A DNA stretch of 64,000 nt from Kumtagia sp963829135 (GTDB lineage Bacteria > Pseudomonadota > Alphaproteobacteria > Rhizobiales > Rhizobiaceae), in the NCBI GenBank assembly GCA_963829135.1, contig CAWHHO010000005.1, positions 496,001-560,000 on the forward strand. The letters are read 5' to 3'. This document shows, in pieces, positions 1-9,374 of this stretch (within the stretch, counting starts at the first letter, position 1; the number at the start of each line of letters is the position of its first letter). Both the position numbers and the translations under genes were made by a program. The notes under the pieces were generated by a model, which saw only the letters and a list, made by a program, of their open reading frames with translations, searched no databases and had not been told where the DNA came from.

Positions 1-609
1 AAGTGCAGGCGCGAGGAATATTCATAGTCGCGCTCCATGCCGGTGCCTTCGCCGGCAATCACGCTGGCCGAGCGCGAGAAGCGAGAGCCGACATATTGGC
101 CGATGAAGCCATGCGACGTCGCCAGCACCAGCCCGCCCATGCCGGCACTGGCGCCGGCCCCGCCGGAGTTGGTGACGCCCGGCACGGCCAAGGCTATCGC
201 TTCCGCCGCAAGCGCGTCTTCCCGCAGCCTGTCGGCGGAGATTTCGGTTGGATCGTAGAGGTCCAAATCGCGAATCGCCTTTGCCAGAAGCGCCGCATCG
301 GCGAGACCCTGGTACGGGTCTTCCGGCGACACCCGAGCCATGGCAACTGCCCGCTCGGCCAGCGTTTTGGCATCCGAAGCCGCGGTAGCGGAAACGCTGG
401 CGACGCGCCTGCCCACGAACACCCTGAGCGAAACGTCATCGCTTTCGGCGGCACTTGTCGATTCGACCTTGCCGAGGCGCACCGATACACCTGTCGAGCG
501 CCCGCGCACCACGACCGCGTCGGCGGCATCCGCGCCCGCGCTCTTGGCGGCGTCCACCAGCGCCAGAAACGCGGTCGATCAGGCTTGAAGCTTCGAGCGT
601 GGCATCCAT
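1..609 (-). CDS. pmbA: PmbA/TldE-type metalloprotease subunit, N-terminal part, apparent frameshift
   Basis: With TldD this family forms a cytosolic zinc-dependent protease acting on modified peptides. The reverse strand is open to the left window edge and reads VDAAKSAGADAADAVVVRG, then LGKVESTSAAESDDVSLRV and LVLATSHGFIGQYVGSRF, a pattern I recognise from rhizobial PmbA. The ATG at 609 gives MDATLEASSLIDR, the usual opening, but in another frame. Removing one base near 570 (in CGCGTTTCTG) joins the two parts. The only start inside the second frame is a GTG at 557. I favour a sequence indel because other genes here show the same fault. The C-terminal half lies outside the window. TldD itself is less likely, as the opening fits PmbA. 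Confidence 0.75.
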
Positions 610-733
610 TTGGCTGTCCGGTGCGTTTCTTGTTTCCCACGCACCATCTATTGTTCCGCTCCGGCTTGTGCAATGGCTGGACGAGGGCGCCCCGTTTTAA
701 CCGGCGACATGCCCTCTAGTCGGGAGCAATCAG

Positions 734-1150
734 ATGATGCCTTTCCACCTGGCCTTTCCGGTTCGCGACCTTGAAGAAACCCGTGCTTTCTATGGCGAGG
801 TCCTCGGCTGCGCGATCGGCCGTTCGTCGGAAACCTGGATCGATTTCGACCTGTTCGGCCACCAGATGTCGGCGCATGTCCGGCCGACAGCAGCGCGCCC
901 GGACGCCGACGGCAAAGTGGATGGCAAGCTGGTGCCGATCCCGCATTTCGGCGCGGTGCTGTTGATGGATGATTGGCGGAAACTCGCGACAAGGCTGGAG
1001 GCGCGTTCCGATATCGACTGGATCGAGGAGCCGATGATTCGCTTCAAGGGGGAACCCGGCGAGCAGGCGACACTGTTTATCCGTGATCCGTCCGGCAACG
1101 CTCTTGAGTTCAAGGGTTTCCGGTCGCTCGAACAGATATTCGCGCATTGA
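734..1150 (+). CDS. VOC-fold (glyoxalase/dioxygenase superfamily) protein
   Basis: A 138-residue protein with the paired beta-alpha-beta-beta-beta layout of the vicinal oxygen chelate fold. It opens HLAFPVRDLEETRAFYGEVLG and closes with FIRDPSGNALEFKGF, where the Glu near the C-terminus is the usual metal ligand. The likely role is a small-molecule metalloenzyme or binding protein; the substrate cannot be told from sequence. The MATE transporter gene starts 13 bases downstream on the same strand, so the two may be co-transcribed. The adjacent second ATG makes the exact start uncertain by one codon. Confidence 0.85.
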   Translation: MMPFHLAFPVRDLEETRAFYGEVLGCAIGRSSETWIDFDLFGHQMSAHVRPTAARPDADGKVDGKLVPIPHFGAVLLMDDWRKLATRLEARSDIDWIEEPMIRFKGEPGEQATLFIRDPSGNALEFKGFRSLEQIFAH

Positions 1151-1163
1151 CGATGTCGCCACC

Positions 1164-2594
1164 ATGACCGGGAATCCACGGCAGGCGCATGCTGCAAAAT
1201 TCACCACCGGATCGACGCTCCGCCACGTCATCGTCATGACCGCGACCGGTTCCGTTGGGTTGATCGCCATTTTCATCGTCGATGCCCTTAACCTGTTCTA
1301 TATTTCCATGCTCGGAATTGCAGAACTGGCGGCGGCGGTTGGTTTTGCATCGACGCTGCTCTTTTTCACCATCTCGGTCGCCATCGGCTTCACCATTGCC
1401 TGCGGCGCCCTTGTCTCGCGCTGTCTCGGACGCGGCAACCGCGAGGAAGCGGCGCGCATGGGCGGCGCCTCGCTGGTCTTCATGGGGTTGACCACGTCGC
1501 TGATCTCGCTCGCCCTGTGGCCTTTCCTGCGCGAACTGGTGGCCCTGATGGGCGCGCGCGGCCAAACGCTGGATCTTTCCGTCCAATTTCTGCGCATTGT
1601 GCTGCCCTCGACCCCGTTGGTGGCCCTGGGTATGTGCACCACCGGCATTTTGCGCGGCGTGGGCGATGCGCGACGCGCCATGTATGTGACGCTTGGCGCA
1701 GGCCTCGCGGCTGCGGTGTTCGATCCCATCCTGATCTTTGCGCTCGATCTCGGACTCGATGGCGCTGCGATCTCGACCGTGCTGGCGCGGGTGGTGATGC
1801 TGGCGATCGGCATCCACGGCGCGCATACCGTTCACAGGCTGGTGCGCCTGCCGGATTGGCGCAGACTGAAAGAGGCGGCGCAGCCGTTCTTCGCGATCGG
1901 TTGGCCTTCAGTCCTGACGCAGATCGCCACACCGGTCGGCAACACCTACGTGACCTACGAAATGGCTGCGTTTGGCGATCAGGCTGTGGCCGGCTGGGCG
2001 ATCATCGGCCGCATCGTCCCGGTTTCCTTCGGAGTGATCTTCGCACTGTCAGGCGCGGTCGGGCCGATCCTCGGTCAGAATTTCGGTGCCCGCAAATTCG
2101 ATCGCCTGAACTCGACCATGCGCGACAGCCTGATGTTCACCGTCGTTTATGTGACTGTCATGTGGGCGCTGCTGGCGATTTTCGCCGGACCGATCGCCAG
2201 CATGTTCGGGGCGGTCGGAACATCGCGCGAGCTAATCATGTTCTTCTGTCATTTCGCGGCTGGCAGTTTCCTGTTCAACGGCGCGATTTTCGTGGCGAGT
2301 GCAGCTTTCAACAATCTCGGCTATCCAACCTATTCCACCCTCTTCAACTGGGGACGCGCGACGCTGGGTACCATTCCGTTCGTCTGGGCAGGCGCTTACT
2401 TATTCGGCGCAACCGGCGTCGTCGCCGGCTGGGGGCTGGGTGCGGTGGTGTTCGGTGTGGTGTCGATGCTGGTATGTTTCCGCGTCATTCGCCGGATAGA
2501 AGCCAGTCCGCCCTCCGAAGCCCCCTTGCCCGGACCTCCCCCGTCCGCGCAGTCGCCATTCTCGACCGCAAAGGCCGCTACATTGCAGGAGTAG
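1164..2594 (+). CDS. MATE family efflux transporter
   Basis: A 476-residue inner-membrane protein with about twelve hydrophobic segments in two similar halves, as in MATE multidrug/toxin extruders, which export cationic compounds using a Na+ or H+ gradient. Typical stretches are FYISMLGIAELAAAVGF in the first half and QAVAGWAIIGRIVPVSF in the second. The open frame extends upstream into the VOC gene, but the ATG at 1164 (MTGNPRQAHAA) gives a normal N-terminus and a 13-base gap to that gene. A proline-rich tail of about 30 residues follows the last membrane segment. The 3' end overlaps the convergent patatin gene by 17 bases. Confidence 0.88.
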   Translation: MTGNPRQAHAAKFTTGSTLRHVIVMTATGSVGLIAIFIVDALNLFYISMLGIAELAAAVGFASTLLFFTISVAIGFTIACGALVSRCLGRGNREEAARMGGASLVFMGLTTSLISLALWPFLRELVALMGARGQTLDLSVQFLRIVLPSTPLVALGMCTTGILRGVGDARRAMYVTLGAGLAAAVFDPILIFALDLGLDGAAISTVLARVVMLAIGIHGAHTVHRLVRLPDWRRLKEAAQPFFAIGWPSVLTQIATPVGNTYVTYEMAAFGDQAVAGWAIIGRIVPVSFGVIFALSGAVGPILGQNFGARKFDRLNSTMRDSLMFTVVYVTVMWALLAIFAGPIASMFGAVGTSRELIMFFCHFAAGSFLFNGAIFVASAAFNNLGYPTYSTLFNWGRATLGTIPFVWAGAYLFGATGVVAGWGLGAVVFGVVSMLVCFRVIRRIEASPPSEAPLPGPPPSAQSPFSTAKAATLQE

Positions 2595-3454
2595 ACTGGG
2601 CGCGCTTCCCTGTTTTCCCTCGCGCTTCGCGCAGAGCGACCGCTCGCTCCACCGCCCTTTTCACCTCGTCCTTGACGCCGACCGTCTCGGCGAGCACGGC
2701 TCCGACCTTCATGAAATCGAGCGCCCGGAAACCGGATACAGGTGGACGTATGAGGATATCGGGTTGCGCGTGCTCCAGCTTGCCGGCGATGATCGACTGC
2801 ATCAACAACTGCGTCGCGCCGAACATCAGCTCGATCGAATTGGGCTTCGTCCGTCCACCGGCTTCCGGCGCGCCGACAACATCGACGGCGATGACGATAT
2901 CGGCCAGTTCCGGTCAGCAGGTCGAATGGAACAGGATTGTAGATGCCGCCGTCGATGAACAATACGCCGTCGCGCTGCACCGGCTGGAATACGGCAGGGA
3001 TGGCTGCAGAAGCACCAAGTGCCGAGATCAGATCGCCCTCGGCAAAAACCGCAAGCTTGTGGCCATAAAAATCCGTCGCCGTAACCTTCAGCGGTATCTT
3101 CAGTTCTTCGAAGGTGTCGGGTATCGCGTCAGGCAGGAAAGCTTTCAGAATGCGCTCGACATTGAACTGACTGACACGCAGTCCGCCCTGCAGCGCCTCC
3201 GCCACAGTGCCGGGCCGCGCCTTCCACATGCGGCTGGCAACCTCGACGCGGCGGCCCAGAACGCTGGCAGCGTAGTGATGGATGTCGCGGCCGGTCATTC
3301 CCGCCGCCATCCCCGCGCCCATGATCGCACCGATCGACGAACCCGAGATCGCCACCGGCGTGATGCCTAACTCATCCAGCACCTCAATCACATGGATATG
3401 TGCAAGGCCGCGCGCTCCACCGCCTCCGAATGCCACCGCGAATGTCGGGCTCAT
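2578..3454 (-). CDS. Patatin-like phospholipase, apparent frameshift
   Basis: A lipid acyl hydrolase of the patatin family with a Ser-Asp dyad. The N-terminus shows the oxyanion-hole glycines GGGGARG, then the nucleophile motif GSSIG near residue 40 and the DGG of the dyad near residue 165 (LFIDGGIYNPVPFDLL). The frame breaks near 2910, right after DLLTG: one added base restores ADIVIAVDV and a normal C-terminus ending at the TAG at 2578, about 291 residues in total. It starts 12 bases after the second M16 peptidase stop, so it is probably the last gene of that operon. The break is more likely an indel in the sequence than a true mutation. Confidence 0.85.
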
Positions 3455-3466
3455 CGGCCGACTGCC

Positions 3467-4795
3467 TTACGATTTCTCGGCGGGTCCGATGATCAGTACC
3501 GCCGGCTCGACGGTTAGAAGCTTGCGCGCGACCTCCTTGGTCTGCTCAATCGTCACCGCATTAATGTACTCCGCCCGACGCTCGAAATAATCAGCGTCCA
3601 GGCGATCGAGCTGCAATTCGACCAATGTCGACGCAATGGCAGTCGAGGAGTTGAGATTGTTGATGGCATACGCGCCGACCAGGTACTTTTTCGCTGCCGC
3701 GAGCTCCGCCTCCGTCGGCCCGTTTTCAGCCATCTGCTCTACCACGTCGCGAATGATACCGAGCGTCTCCCCGCCCTTGCCTGCACGTGTCGATGTCCCG
3801 ATCGTCAGTGAATTCGAATGCTCGTAGTTTGCGATGGACGAGTCGATCCCATAGGTCAGGCCGCGCTTCTCGCGGACCTCCTGGTAAAGCCGGGACGTGA
3901 AACTGCTGCCGCCGAGAATGTTGTTCATCAGTACGGTGGCAAAAAACTCCGGATCCTTCCGGGCGACACCAGGGTAAGCGAGCATCAGCGTCGTTTGCGG
4001 TAAATCGTACTCGTAGCGAACCACCTGATCGAGCTTCGGATGTGCATCCGCCACCGGCGTCAGCATCGGCTTCTCAGGCAGGCTGCCAAACAGCTTGTCA
4101 AGCTCGCGCTTCAGTGTTTCGGCATCGATCGCGCCGACCACCGCCACATGCAGTCCGTCGCGCGCGAAGATAGCCTTATGCACAGCGCGAAGATCGTCTG
4201 CGGTGACCGCCTTCACCGAAGCTTCCGTCCCCTCATCCCGCCGCGAATATGGATGGTCGCCATAGAGCGCCTTCAACCAGCGTATCTTTGCCTCGGTTTG
4301 TGGGTCCTTTGCGTCGGATTGGATGCCCGAAATGATCTGGCCACGAATGCGGTCGATCGGCGCCTGATCGAAGCGTGGCTTGGTGACCGCCATCTGCAAG
4401 AGTGCCAGCGCTTCATCCTTCTGGTCGGCGAGCATTCGCATCGAGCCATAGATATTGTCGCGACTGGAGTTGAAGCTCATCTCTGCACCGACATCGTCCA
4501 GCTTGATCTGGAACGCATCGCTGTCGAGATCTCCCGCACCTTCGTCGAAAAGGCCGGTCATAAGGTTGACCAAGCCTTCCTTGCCTGCAGGATCCTGCGT
4601 CTCGCCGCCGTCGAAGGCGAAGCGGACCGAGATTATCGGTACCGAATAATCCTCCACCAACCAGGCGCTTATGCCGCCGTCCGACTTTACCTGCTGGATT
4701 TTCACAGCTGCGCTCGTTGGCGCGGTCGCCACGAGGAACAAAAGCGCTAGCGGTGCAAGCAGGGAAGCGGCGTGAGATGCAATTCGATTGGTCAT
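3467..4795 (-). CDS. M16 family peptidase-like protein lacking the zinc motif
   Basis: A 442-residue exported protein of the insulinase/pitrilysin family. A signal peptide (residues 1-28, ending TSAAV) precedes two M16 half-domains. Where active M16 enzymes carry HxxEH, this one reads GLVNLMTGLFDEGAG, so it should be catalytically inactive and act as partner of the upstream active subunit, as in two-chain M16 proteases. The family landmark REKRGLTYG is present in the second half. The frame is open upstream of 4795, but the ATG there starts a clean signal peptide 14 bases after the stop of the active subunit. Substrate unknown; periplasmic location inferred. Confidence 0.88.
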   Translation of the reverse strand: MTNRIASHAASLLAPLALLFLVATAPTSAAVKIQQVKSDGGISAWLVEDYSVPIISVRFAFDGGETQDPAGKEGLVNLMTGLFDEGAGDLDSDAFQIKLDDVGAEMSFNSSRDNIYGSMRMLADQKDEALALLQMAVTKPRFDQAPIDRIRGQIISGIQSDAKDPQTEAKIRWLKALYGDHPYSRRDEGTEASVKAVTADDLRAVHKAIFARDGLHVAVVGAIDAETLKRELDKLFGSLPEKPMLTPVADAHPKLDQVVRYEYDLPQTTLMLAYPGVARKDPEFFATVLMNNILGGSSFTSRLYQEVREKRGLTYGIDSSIANYEHSNSLTIGTSTRAGKGGETLGIIRDVVEQMAENGPTEAELAAAKKYLVGAYAINNLNSSTAIASTLVELQLDRLDADYFERRAEYINAVTIEQTKEVARKLLTVEPAVLIIGPAEKS

Positions 4796-4809
4796 TCTGG
4801 CTGCCCCGC

Positions 4810-6192
4810 TCAATTGGACGTTTCTTGCGACGGACGAAGATACGCCGTCACCGCATGCTGCGGATTGAGATACTTCACCGCAGCGGCCTTCACCTGGTCT
4901 GCCGTCACGGTCTGGATCTTGTCCGTCCACTGCTGGACATCCTGTACGGTGCTTCCCGTCGTCAGCGCCGATCCGTACATATTCGCCATGCTTGCAGGGC
5001 TGTCCTGTTCGAAGATCATGCTGCGAACAAGGCGCTTTTTTGCCTTCTCCAACTCGTCAGCCGTAACGCCTTCGCGCTGGATACGGGAAATCTCCGTTTC
5101 CACTGCGGCTTGGACCTTGTCGAGACCATCGGCGCCGCGAGGAGAGGCGTAGACCGAGAAACTGGTCTCATCGAGGGCCGTGCCGTCATAGTAGGCTCCC
5201 GCCCCTGACGAGATGCCGTCCTTGACGATGAGTTGCTGATAGAGACGACTGCGCGTGCCGCCCCCGAGGATCTCAGCGAGAAGATCGAAGGCTTCCGCCT
5301 CGCCCGCCTCGGCAGTCCGGTAAGAGGGCGCCAGCCAGTAGCGCGCGAAGCTTGGAATGGTCACGCGAGGATCGGTCATTGTGACGGTCCGGCTGGTATT
5401 CTGCTCCGGCTCGGTGGGGCGAATGCGTGGCGGCAGATCAGGTCCGCGCGCCACCTTACCGTACGTTTCCTCCGCCATTTTGCGGACGTCGTCGCTATTG
5501 ACGTCGCCGGCAATGACCAGGACGGCATTGTTCGGCGTGTAATAGCGGTTGTAGAAAGCGACCGCGTCATCGCGATTGAGCTTCTCCATCTCGTGCATCC
5601 AGCCGATGACCGGCACGCGGTAGGGATGGTTCTGGAAAAGTGTCGCCCGCACCTCCTCCTGCAACAGGCTTCCCGGGTCTCCCTCGATGCGCATTCGGCG
5701 CTCCTCGAGCACGACGTCCCGCTCCGGCCCGATCACGTCATCGGTGAGGATCAGGTTGCGCATACGGTCGGCCTCAAGTTCCATCATCGTCCGCAGAGCG
5801 TCGGGTGAGATGGTCTCGTGATAAGCCGTGAAATCGTAGGACGTGAATGCGTTTTCATTGCCGCCGATTTCGGCCACCGTCGCGTCGAACTCACCGGGCT
5901 TGTGGTTCTTCGTGCCCTTGAACATCAGGTGCTCGAAGAAGTGAGCTATGCCGGACTTTCCGGGCGGTTCGTCGGCGCTGCCGACCTTGTACCAGACCAT
6001 ATGGGTGACGATCGGAGCGCGGTGGTCCGGGATCACCACCACTTCCATGCCGTTGGAAAGCAGAAAGTCAGCGACGGGCTCGCGCTTTGCGGGCGTGTCT
6101 TGGGCCTCCGCGAAGCCGATCGGCAAGGCCACGCACAACAGGAGTGCGGATCCGGCAAGAAGACGGCGAACCGTTCGGGTTTCGAGATACAT
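4810..6192 (-). CDS. M16 family zinc metallopeptidase, active subunit
   Basis: A 460-residue periplasmic or envelope peptidase. A signal peptide of about 30 residues (RLLAGSALLLCVALPIGFAEA) is followed by the inverted zinc motif HFFEHLMF near residue 82, with the downstream Glu in the ENAFTSYDFTAYHE region and the second-domain M16C fold. It is the first gene of a three-gene minus-strand run with an inactive M16 paralogue and a patatin. Pairing of one active and one inactive half is the common arrangement for bacterial M16B proteases. The ATG at 6192 starts a good signal peptide. Confidence 0.9.
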   Translation of the reverse strand: MYLETRTVRRLLAGSALLLCVALPIGFAEAQDTPAKREPVADFLLSNGMEVVVIPDHRAPIVTHMVWYKVGSADEPPGKSGIAHFFEHLMFKGTKNHKPGEFDATVAEIGGNENAFTSYDFTAYHETISPDALRTMMELEADRMRNLILTDDVIGPERDVVLEERRMRIEGDPGSLLQEEVRATLFQNHPYRVPVIGWMHEMEKLNRDDAVAFYNRYYTPNNAVLVIAGDVNSDDVRKMAEETYGKVARGPDLPPRIRPTEPEQNTSRTVTMTDPRVTIPSFARYWLAPSYRTAEAGEAEAFDLLAEILGGGTRSRLYQQLIVKDGISSGAGAYYDGTALDETSFSVYASPRGADGLDKVQAAVETEISRIQREGVTADELEKAKKRLVRSMIFEQDSPASMANMYGSALTTGSTVQDVQQWTDKIQTVTADQVKAAAVKYLNPQHAVTAYLRPSQETSN

Positions 6193-6392
6193 GCAAGCTC
6201 CCGTGGCGAAATCGATGCGGCCTTATACGGGCCGACGGGCACTGGCGAAAAGTGAATTGTTTGTCATTCTAGCGGGAGGAAGGCTGAAGTCGGGCCGATC
6301 CAGCTATTCTCCCGAGCGCTTTCTGCGTCCGCGTGGAGAAGTCACACGTTTCGGCATCGACGACCAGAACGCGCCAGCATCAATGGATATTT

Positions 6393-6947
6393 CTAGGAGA
6401 ACTCCAGGAACCGGATGACGGTCTCACCGTAGCCGCGTTCATCCAAGACTTCGAACCCGTCGACGGGACCGAATGGCACGGCAGCGGTTTCCTCGACAAC
6501 GCAAAGCGCGCCGGGAACCAGCCAGCCACCGGAACCAGCAGAAAGCAGAGCGTGTTCGCCAAGACCTTTGCCGTAGGGCGGGTCGGCGAACAACAAGCCG
6601 AAGGGCTGGATGGTGCCAGCATCGCCCAAATTGGTCGCGTCACGCCGGAATATCTTCGTGCGACCTGTCAGGCCGAACGCTTCGACATTGGTGCGGATGA
6701 GCCCCCTGCCCTCTGCGGATTCCTCGATGAACATGCAGTAGGCCCCGCCGCGCGACAGCGCCTCCAGCCCCAGCGCGCCAGTGCCGGCGAACAGGTCGAG
6801 GATGCGCGCGCCCGACACCCGATCACCGAAGCGGTGGGCCAGGACGTTGAATACCGCTTCACGGGTTCGGTCGGTGGTTGGGCGAATGTCATGGCTGCGC
6901 GGCGTCGCCAGCGGACGCCCCCGGAAATCGCCGCCGACAATGCGCAT
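6393..6947 (-). CDS. rsmD: 16S rRNA (guanine(966)-N(2))-methyltransferase
   Basis: This enzyme transfers a methyl group from S-adenosylmethionine to G966 of 16S rRNA in the assembled 30S subunit. The 184-residue length is normal. It opens MRIVGGDFRGRPLATP, contains RPTTDRTREAVFNVL, the SAM-binding motif LDLFAGTGALGLEALSRG, and the catalytic DPPY motif near residue 121. It begins 3 bases after the rluB stop on the same strand, so the two RNA-modification genes are very likely one transcript. Confidence 0.95.
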   Translation of the reverse strand: MRIVGGDFRGRPLATPRSHDIRPTTDRTREAVFNVLAHRFGDRVSGARILDLFAGTGALGLEALSRGGAYCMFIEESAEGRGLIRTNVEAFGLTGRTKIFRRDATNLGDAGTIQPFGLLFADPPYGKGLGEHALLSAGSGGWLVPGALCVVEETAAVPFGPVDGFEVLDERGYGETVIRFLEFS

Positions 6948-6950
6948 GCG

Positions 6951-9299
6951 TTACTCGCCCTTGCGCGGCGGTTTGCCGGAGCGCGGCGGGCGTGGAGCGC
7001 CACGACCAGCACCACCCTCTCCGCGCGGCTTGTCGAAGCGCTTCCCACCGCCCGGTTTGGCGAATGCGGGTCGGCGCGCTTTCTTTGCGTCGGCCTCAGC
7101 CTTTTCAGCCGCGACCCTGCCAGCGCCTTGTGGACGGGCCCCCGGCGCCATCCAGACATTGGCCTTGCGGACGCCCGGCGGCTCGATCGGACGCTGCTCG
7201 CGCTCGCCCTTTTTTCCACGCGGGCGGTCACCGAACTCCGGCTTGCTTCGTGGTCTGTCGCCGAATTCGGGCTTCGATCCGCGATCGGGTCGATCGCTGC
7301 GTTCGAAGCGCGGCTTGGTAGAGAGCTTGCCGAGGGCCTCGTCACGGCCATTTTCGCGACGCTTGCGGTTTTTGATCAGGCCGCCCTCACCAATTCGGCC
7401 GGGCATGCCGTCGCGGACGATCCTTGGCCGCGCAACTTCCTCCATAGGTGCTTCGGTCCGCCTGACCGGCTTGTTGGAGAACGGCTTGACGATCTCGGCC
7501 TCGAAATTCGCGCCTGATTCTTCGATCAGTCGCTCGCCAAGCTGCTCACGCAGCATTTTGCCCTTCAGCTCCTGAACGTGACCCTCCGGCAAGTCGCCAA
7601 GCTGGAACGGTCCGAACGAGATGCGGATAAGGCGGTTCACGTCCAGGCCCAGCGCGCCCAGGATGTTCTTGACCTCGCGGTTCTTGCCTTCGCGCAGGCC
7701 GAGCGTCAGCCAGGCGTTCGAGCCCTGCTCGCGGTCGAGCGATGCCTCGATGGACCCATAGAAAACACCATCAACGGCAATGCCATCCTTCAAACCCGCA
7801 AGCGCGGATTCCGCGACCTTACCGTGCACGCGCGCCCGGTAGCGCCGCAGCCATCCGGTGGCAGGAAGCTCCAGCGTACGCGCAAGACCACCATCATTGG
7901 TGAGCAGCATCAGGCCTTCGGTGTTGATGTCGAGGCGTCCGACCGTGATCAGCCTAGGCAGGTCCGACGGCAGCACATCGAACACGGTTTTGCGGCCCTC
8001 CGGATCGCGGCTGGTGGTGACCACGCCGGCGGGCTTGTGGAACAGGAACAGTCGGGTCCGTTCGACCGGGGGCAGCGGATTGCCGTCCAATTCTATTACA
8101 TCTTCGGCTGTAACGTTGAACGCGGGGCTTTCCAGCACCCGGCCATTGACCCTGACGCGGCCAGCGGCAATCAGTTCCTCGGCGTCGCGCCGCGAGGCAA
8201 TCCCGACGCGCGCCAGCCGCTTGGCAATGCGTTCGCCTTCGGCTTCCTCAGCCCCCGCAGTTTCGTGGCGGACAAAGGACTTGCGCTCGCCGTCCTGCCG
8301 CGGCGGACCGCCCTCGCGCTTCTCGAACGGCTTGCGGGTTTGGAAGCCTCCGCCCCCCGAGGGCTTGTCGAAGCGGCGAGGCCTGTCGCTATCACCGCCT
8401 GGGCGATCGCCCCGTTCAAAGCGGCGTGGTTTGAAGTCGCCGGCGCCCTCGCCGCGCTTCGCATACGGTTTTCCTTCAGGGCGTGGACCGGCGTGGAACG
8501 GACGTTCAACGCGCTCGGCCTTTGCCTCTCCGACGTCCCGCTCAGCGAAGCGCTCGGTTGAGGCGGGGCGCGCAGCGCCTTCGCCAAGCGGCCTGAAGGA
8601 TCCGCCGTCGCCCTGCGTGCGTTCGCGGAATGCTCGCTGCGGCCTGTCACCATCCTCGCGCGGGCGGAATGGCTTGTCGCCGCGCGGCTTGAACGACCCT
8701 TCGCGACGAGGCTTGAACGATCCCTCGCCACGAGGTGTGTATGGTTTGCCTTCGCCACGCGGTGCAAACGGCTTGCCCTCGCCCTGCGTGCGCTCGCGGA
8801 ACGACCGCTCCGGCCTGTCACCATCCTCGCGCGGGCGGAACGGCTTGTCGCCTCTGGACTTGAACGACCCTTCGCCGCGCGGTTTGAAATTGCTCTCACC
8901 GCGCGGCTTGAACGATCCTTCGCCTCTCGGCTTGAACGATCCTTCGCCCCTCGGCTTGAACGATCCCTCGCCCCTTGGCTTGAACGATCCTTCGCCACGC
9001 GGCGTATAAGGCTTGCTTTCACCGCGCGGCTTGAGCGATTTGCCCTCACTCTGCGGGCGCTCGCGCGATGGCTGTCCGGCGCCGCGTGGCGCGCGATCTT
9101 CGGCCGCGTCGGTACGGGCTGGCGAAGCGCGAAACGGCTTGCCTGTCTTGTTGCCAAACGCCGGCTTGGCGCCAAACCGCCGCTTCTCTCCCGGCTTGCC
9201 ACCCTTGGCGCCGGGCCGGCCTCCGTCACGCGGTCCGCGCGACTTCCCGCCGGCTCCGGGTTTGCCTCCGCGAGGCGGTTTCTTACTGTCGTCATCCAT
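6951..9299 (-). CDS. rluB: 23S rRNA pseudouridine synthase RluB-type with long basic low-complexity extensions
   Basis: The core is an S4 RNA-binding domain (about residues 354-410, starting ERIAKRLARVGIASRRDA) followed by a RluB/E/F pseudouridine synthase domain (about 415-585) with the catalytic Asp in GRLDINTEG. Such enzymes isomerise a uridine in helix 89-90 of 23S rRNA. The total of 782 residues is far above the roughly 250-300 of a bare RluB: the first 350 residues are Gly/Lys/Arg/Pro-rich and carry tandem GEGSFKPR octapeptides plus a longer duplicated block (GDKPFRPREDGDRP), and the last 190 are also basic and disordered. Long tails are known in rhizobial homologues, but their length varies. 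The tails probably bind RNA (inference). Confidence 0.9.
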   Translation of the reverse strand: MDDDSKKPPRGGKPGAGGKSRGPRDGGRPGAKGGKPGEKRRFGAKPAFGNKTGKPFRASPARTDAAEDRAPRGAGQPSRERPQSEGKSLKPRGESKPYTPRGEGSFKPRGEGSFKPRGEGSFKPRGEGSFKPRGESNFKPRGEGSFKSRGDKPFRPREDGDRPERSFRERTQGEGKPFAPRGEGKPYTPRGEGSFKPRREGSFKPRGDKPFRPREDGDRPQRAFRERTQGDGGSFRPLGEGAARPASTERFAERDVGEAKAERVERPFHAGPRPEGKPYAKRGEGAGDFKPRRFERGDRPGGDSDRPRRFDKPSGGGGFQTRKPFEKREGGPPRQDGERKSFVRHETAGAEEAEGERIAKRLARVGIASRRDAEELIAAGRVRVNGRVLESPAFNVTAEDVIELDGNPLPPVERTRLFLFHKPAGVVTTSRDPEGRKTVFDVLPSDLPRLITVGRLDINTEGLMLLTNDGGLARTLELPATGWLRRYRARVHGKVAESALAGLKDGIAVDGVFYGSIEASLDREQGSNAWLTLGLREGKNREVKNILGALGLDVNRLIRISFGPFQLGDLPEGHVQELKGKMLREQLGERLIEESGANFEAEIVKPFSNKPVRRTEAPMEEVARPRIVRDGMPGRIGEGGLIKNRKRRENGRDEALGKLSTKPRFERSDRPDRGSKPEFGDRPRSKPEFGDRPRGKKGEREQRPIEPPGVRKANVWMAPGARPQGAGRVAAEKAEADAKKARRPAFAKPGGGKRFDKPRGEGGAGRGAPRPPRSGKPPRKGE
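8855..9005 (-). repeat. 24-base tandem repeats inside rluB
   Basis: Consecutive 24-base units of the form CTTGAACGATCCTTCGCC plus six variable bases on the plus strand encode the octapeptide GEGSFKPR on the minus strand. Four copies are perfect at protein level, with degenerate copies (GESNFKPR, GEGSFKSR) beside them. Differences are mostly synonymous, so selection on the protein is likely. Replication slippage should make the copy number variable between strains. Confidence 0.85.
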
Positions 9300-9374
9300 A
9301 GGGTTTTGCCTTTTGCGGCGCGGTGTAGCAGTAACGTTTCCACCAAGCGAGGGAAATGTCTCGGTGATACACCT

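Noticed and set aside
1517..3370. A 617-codon plus-strand frame
   Set aside because: It overlaps MATE in another frame and patatin in antisense, without any family resemblance.
8855..9005. Regular 24-base repeats considered as a CRISPR array
   Set aside because: There are no spacers; the repeats are contiguous and encode a repeated peptide in frame within rluB.
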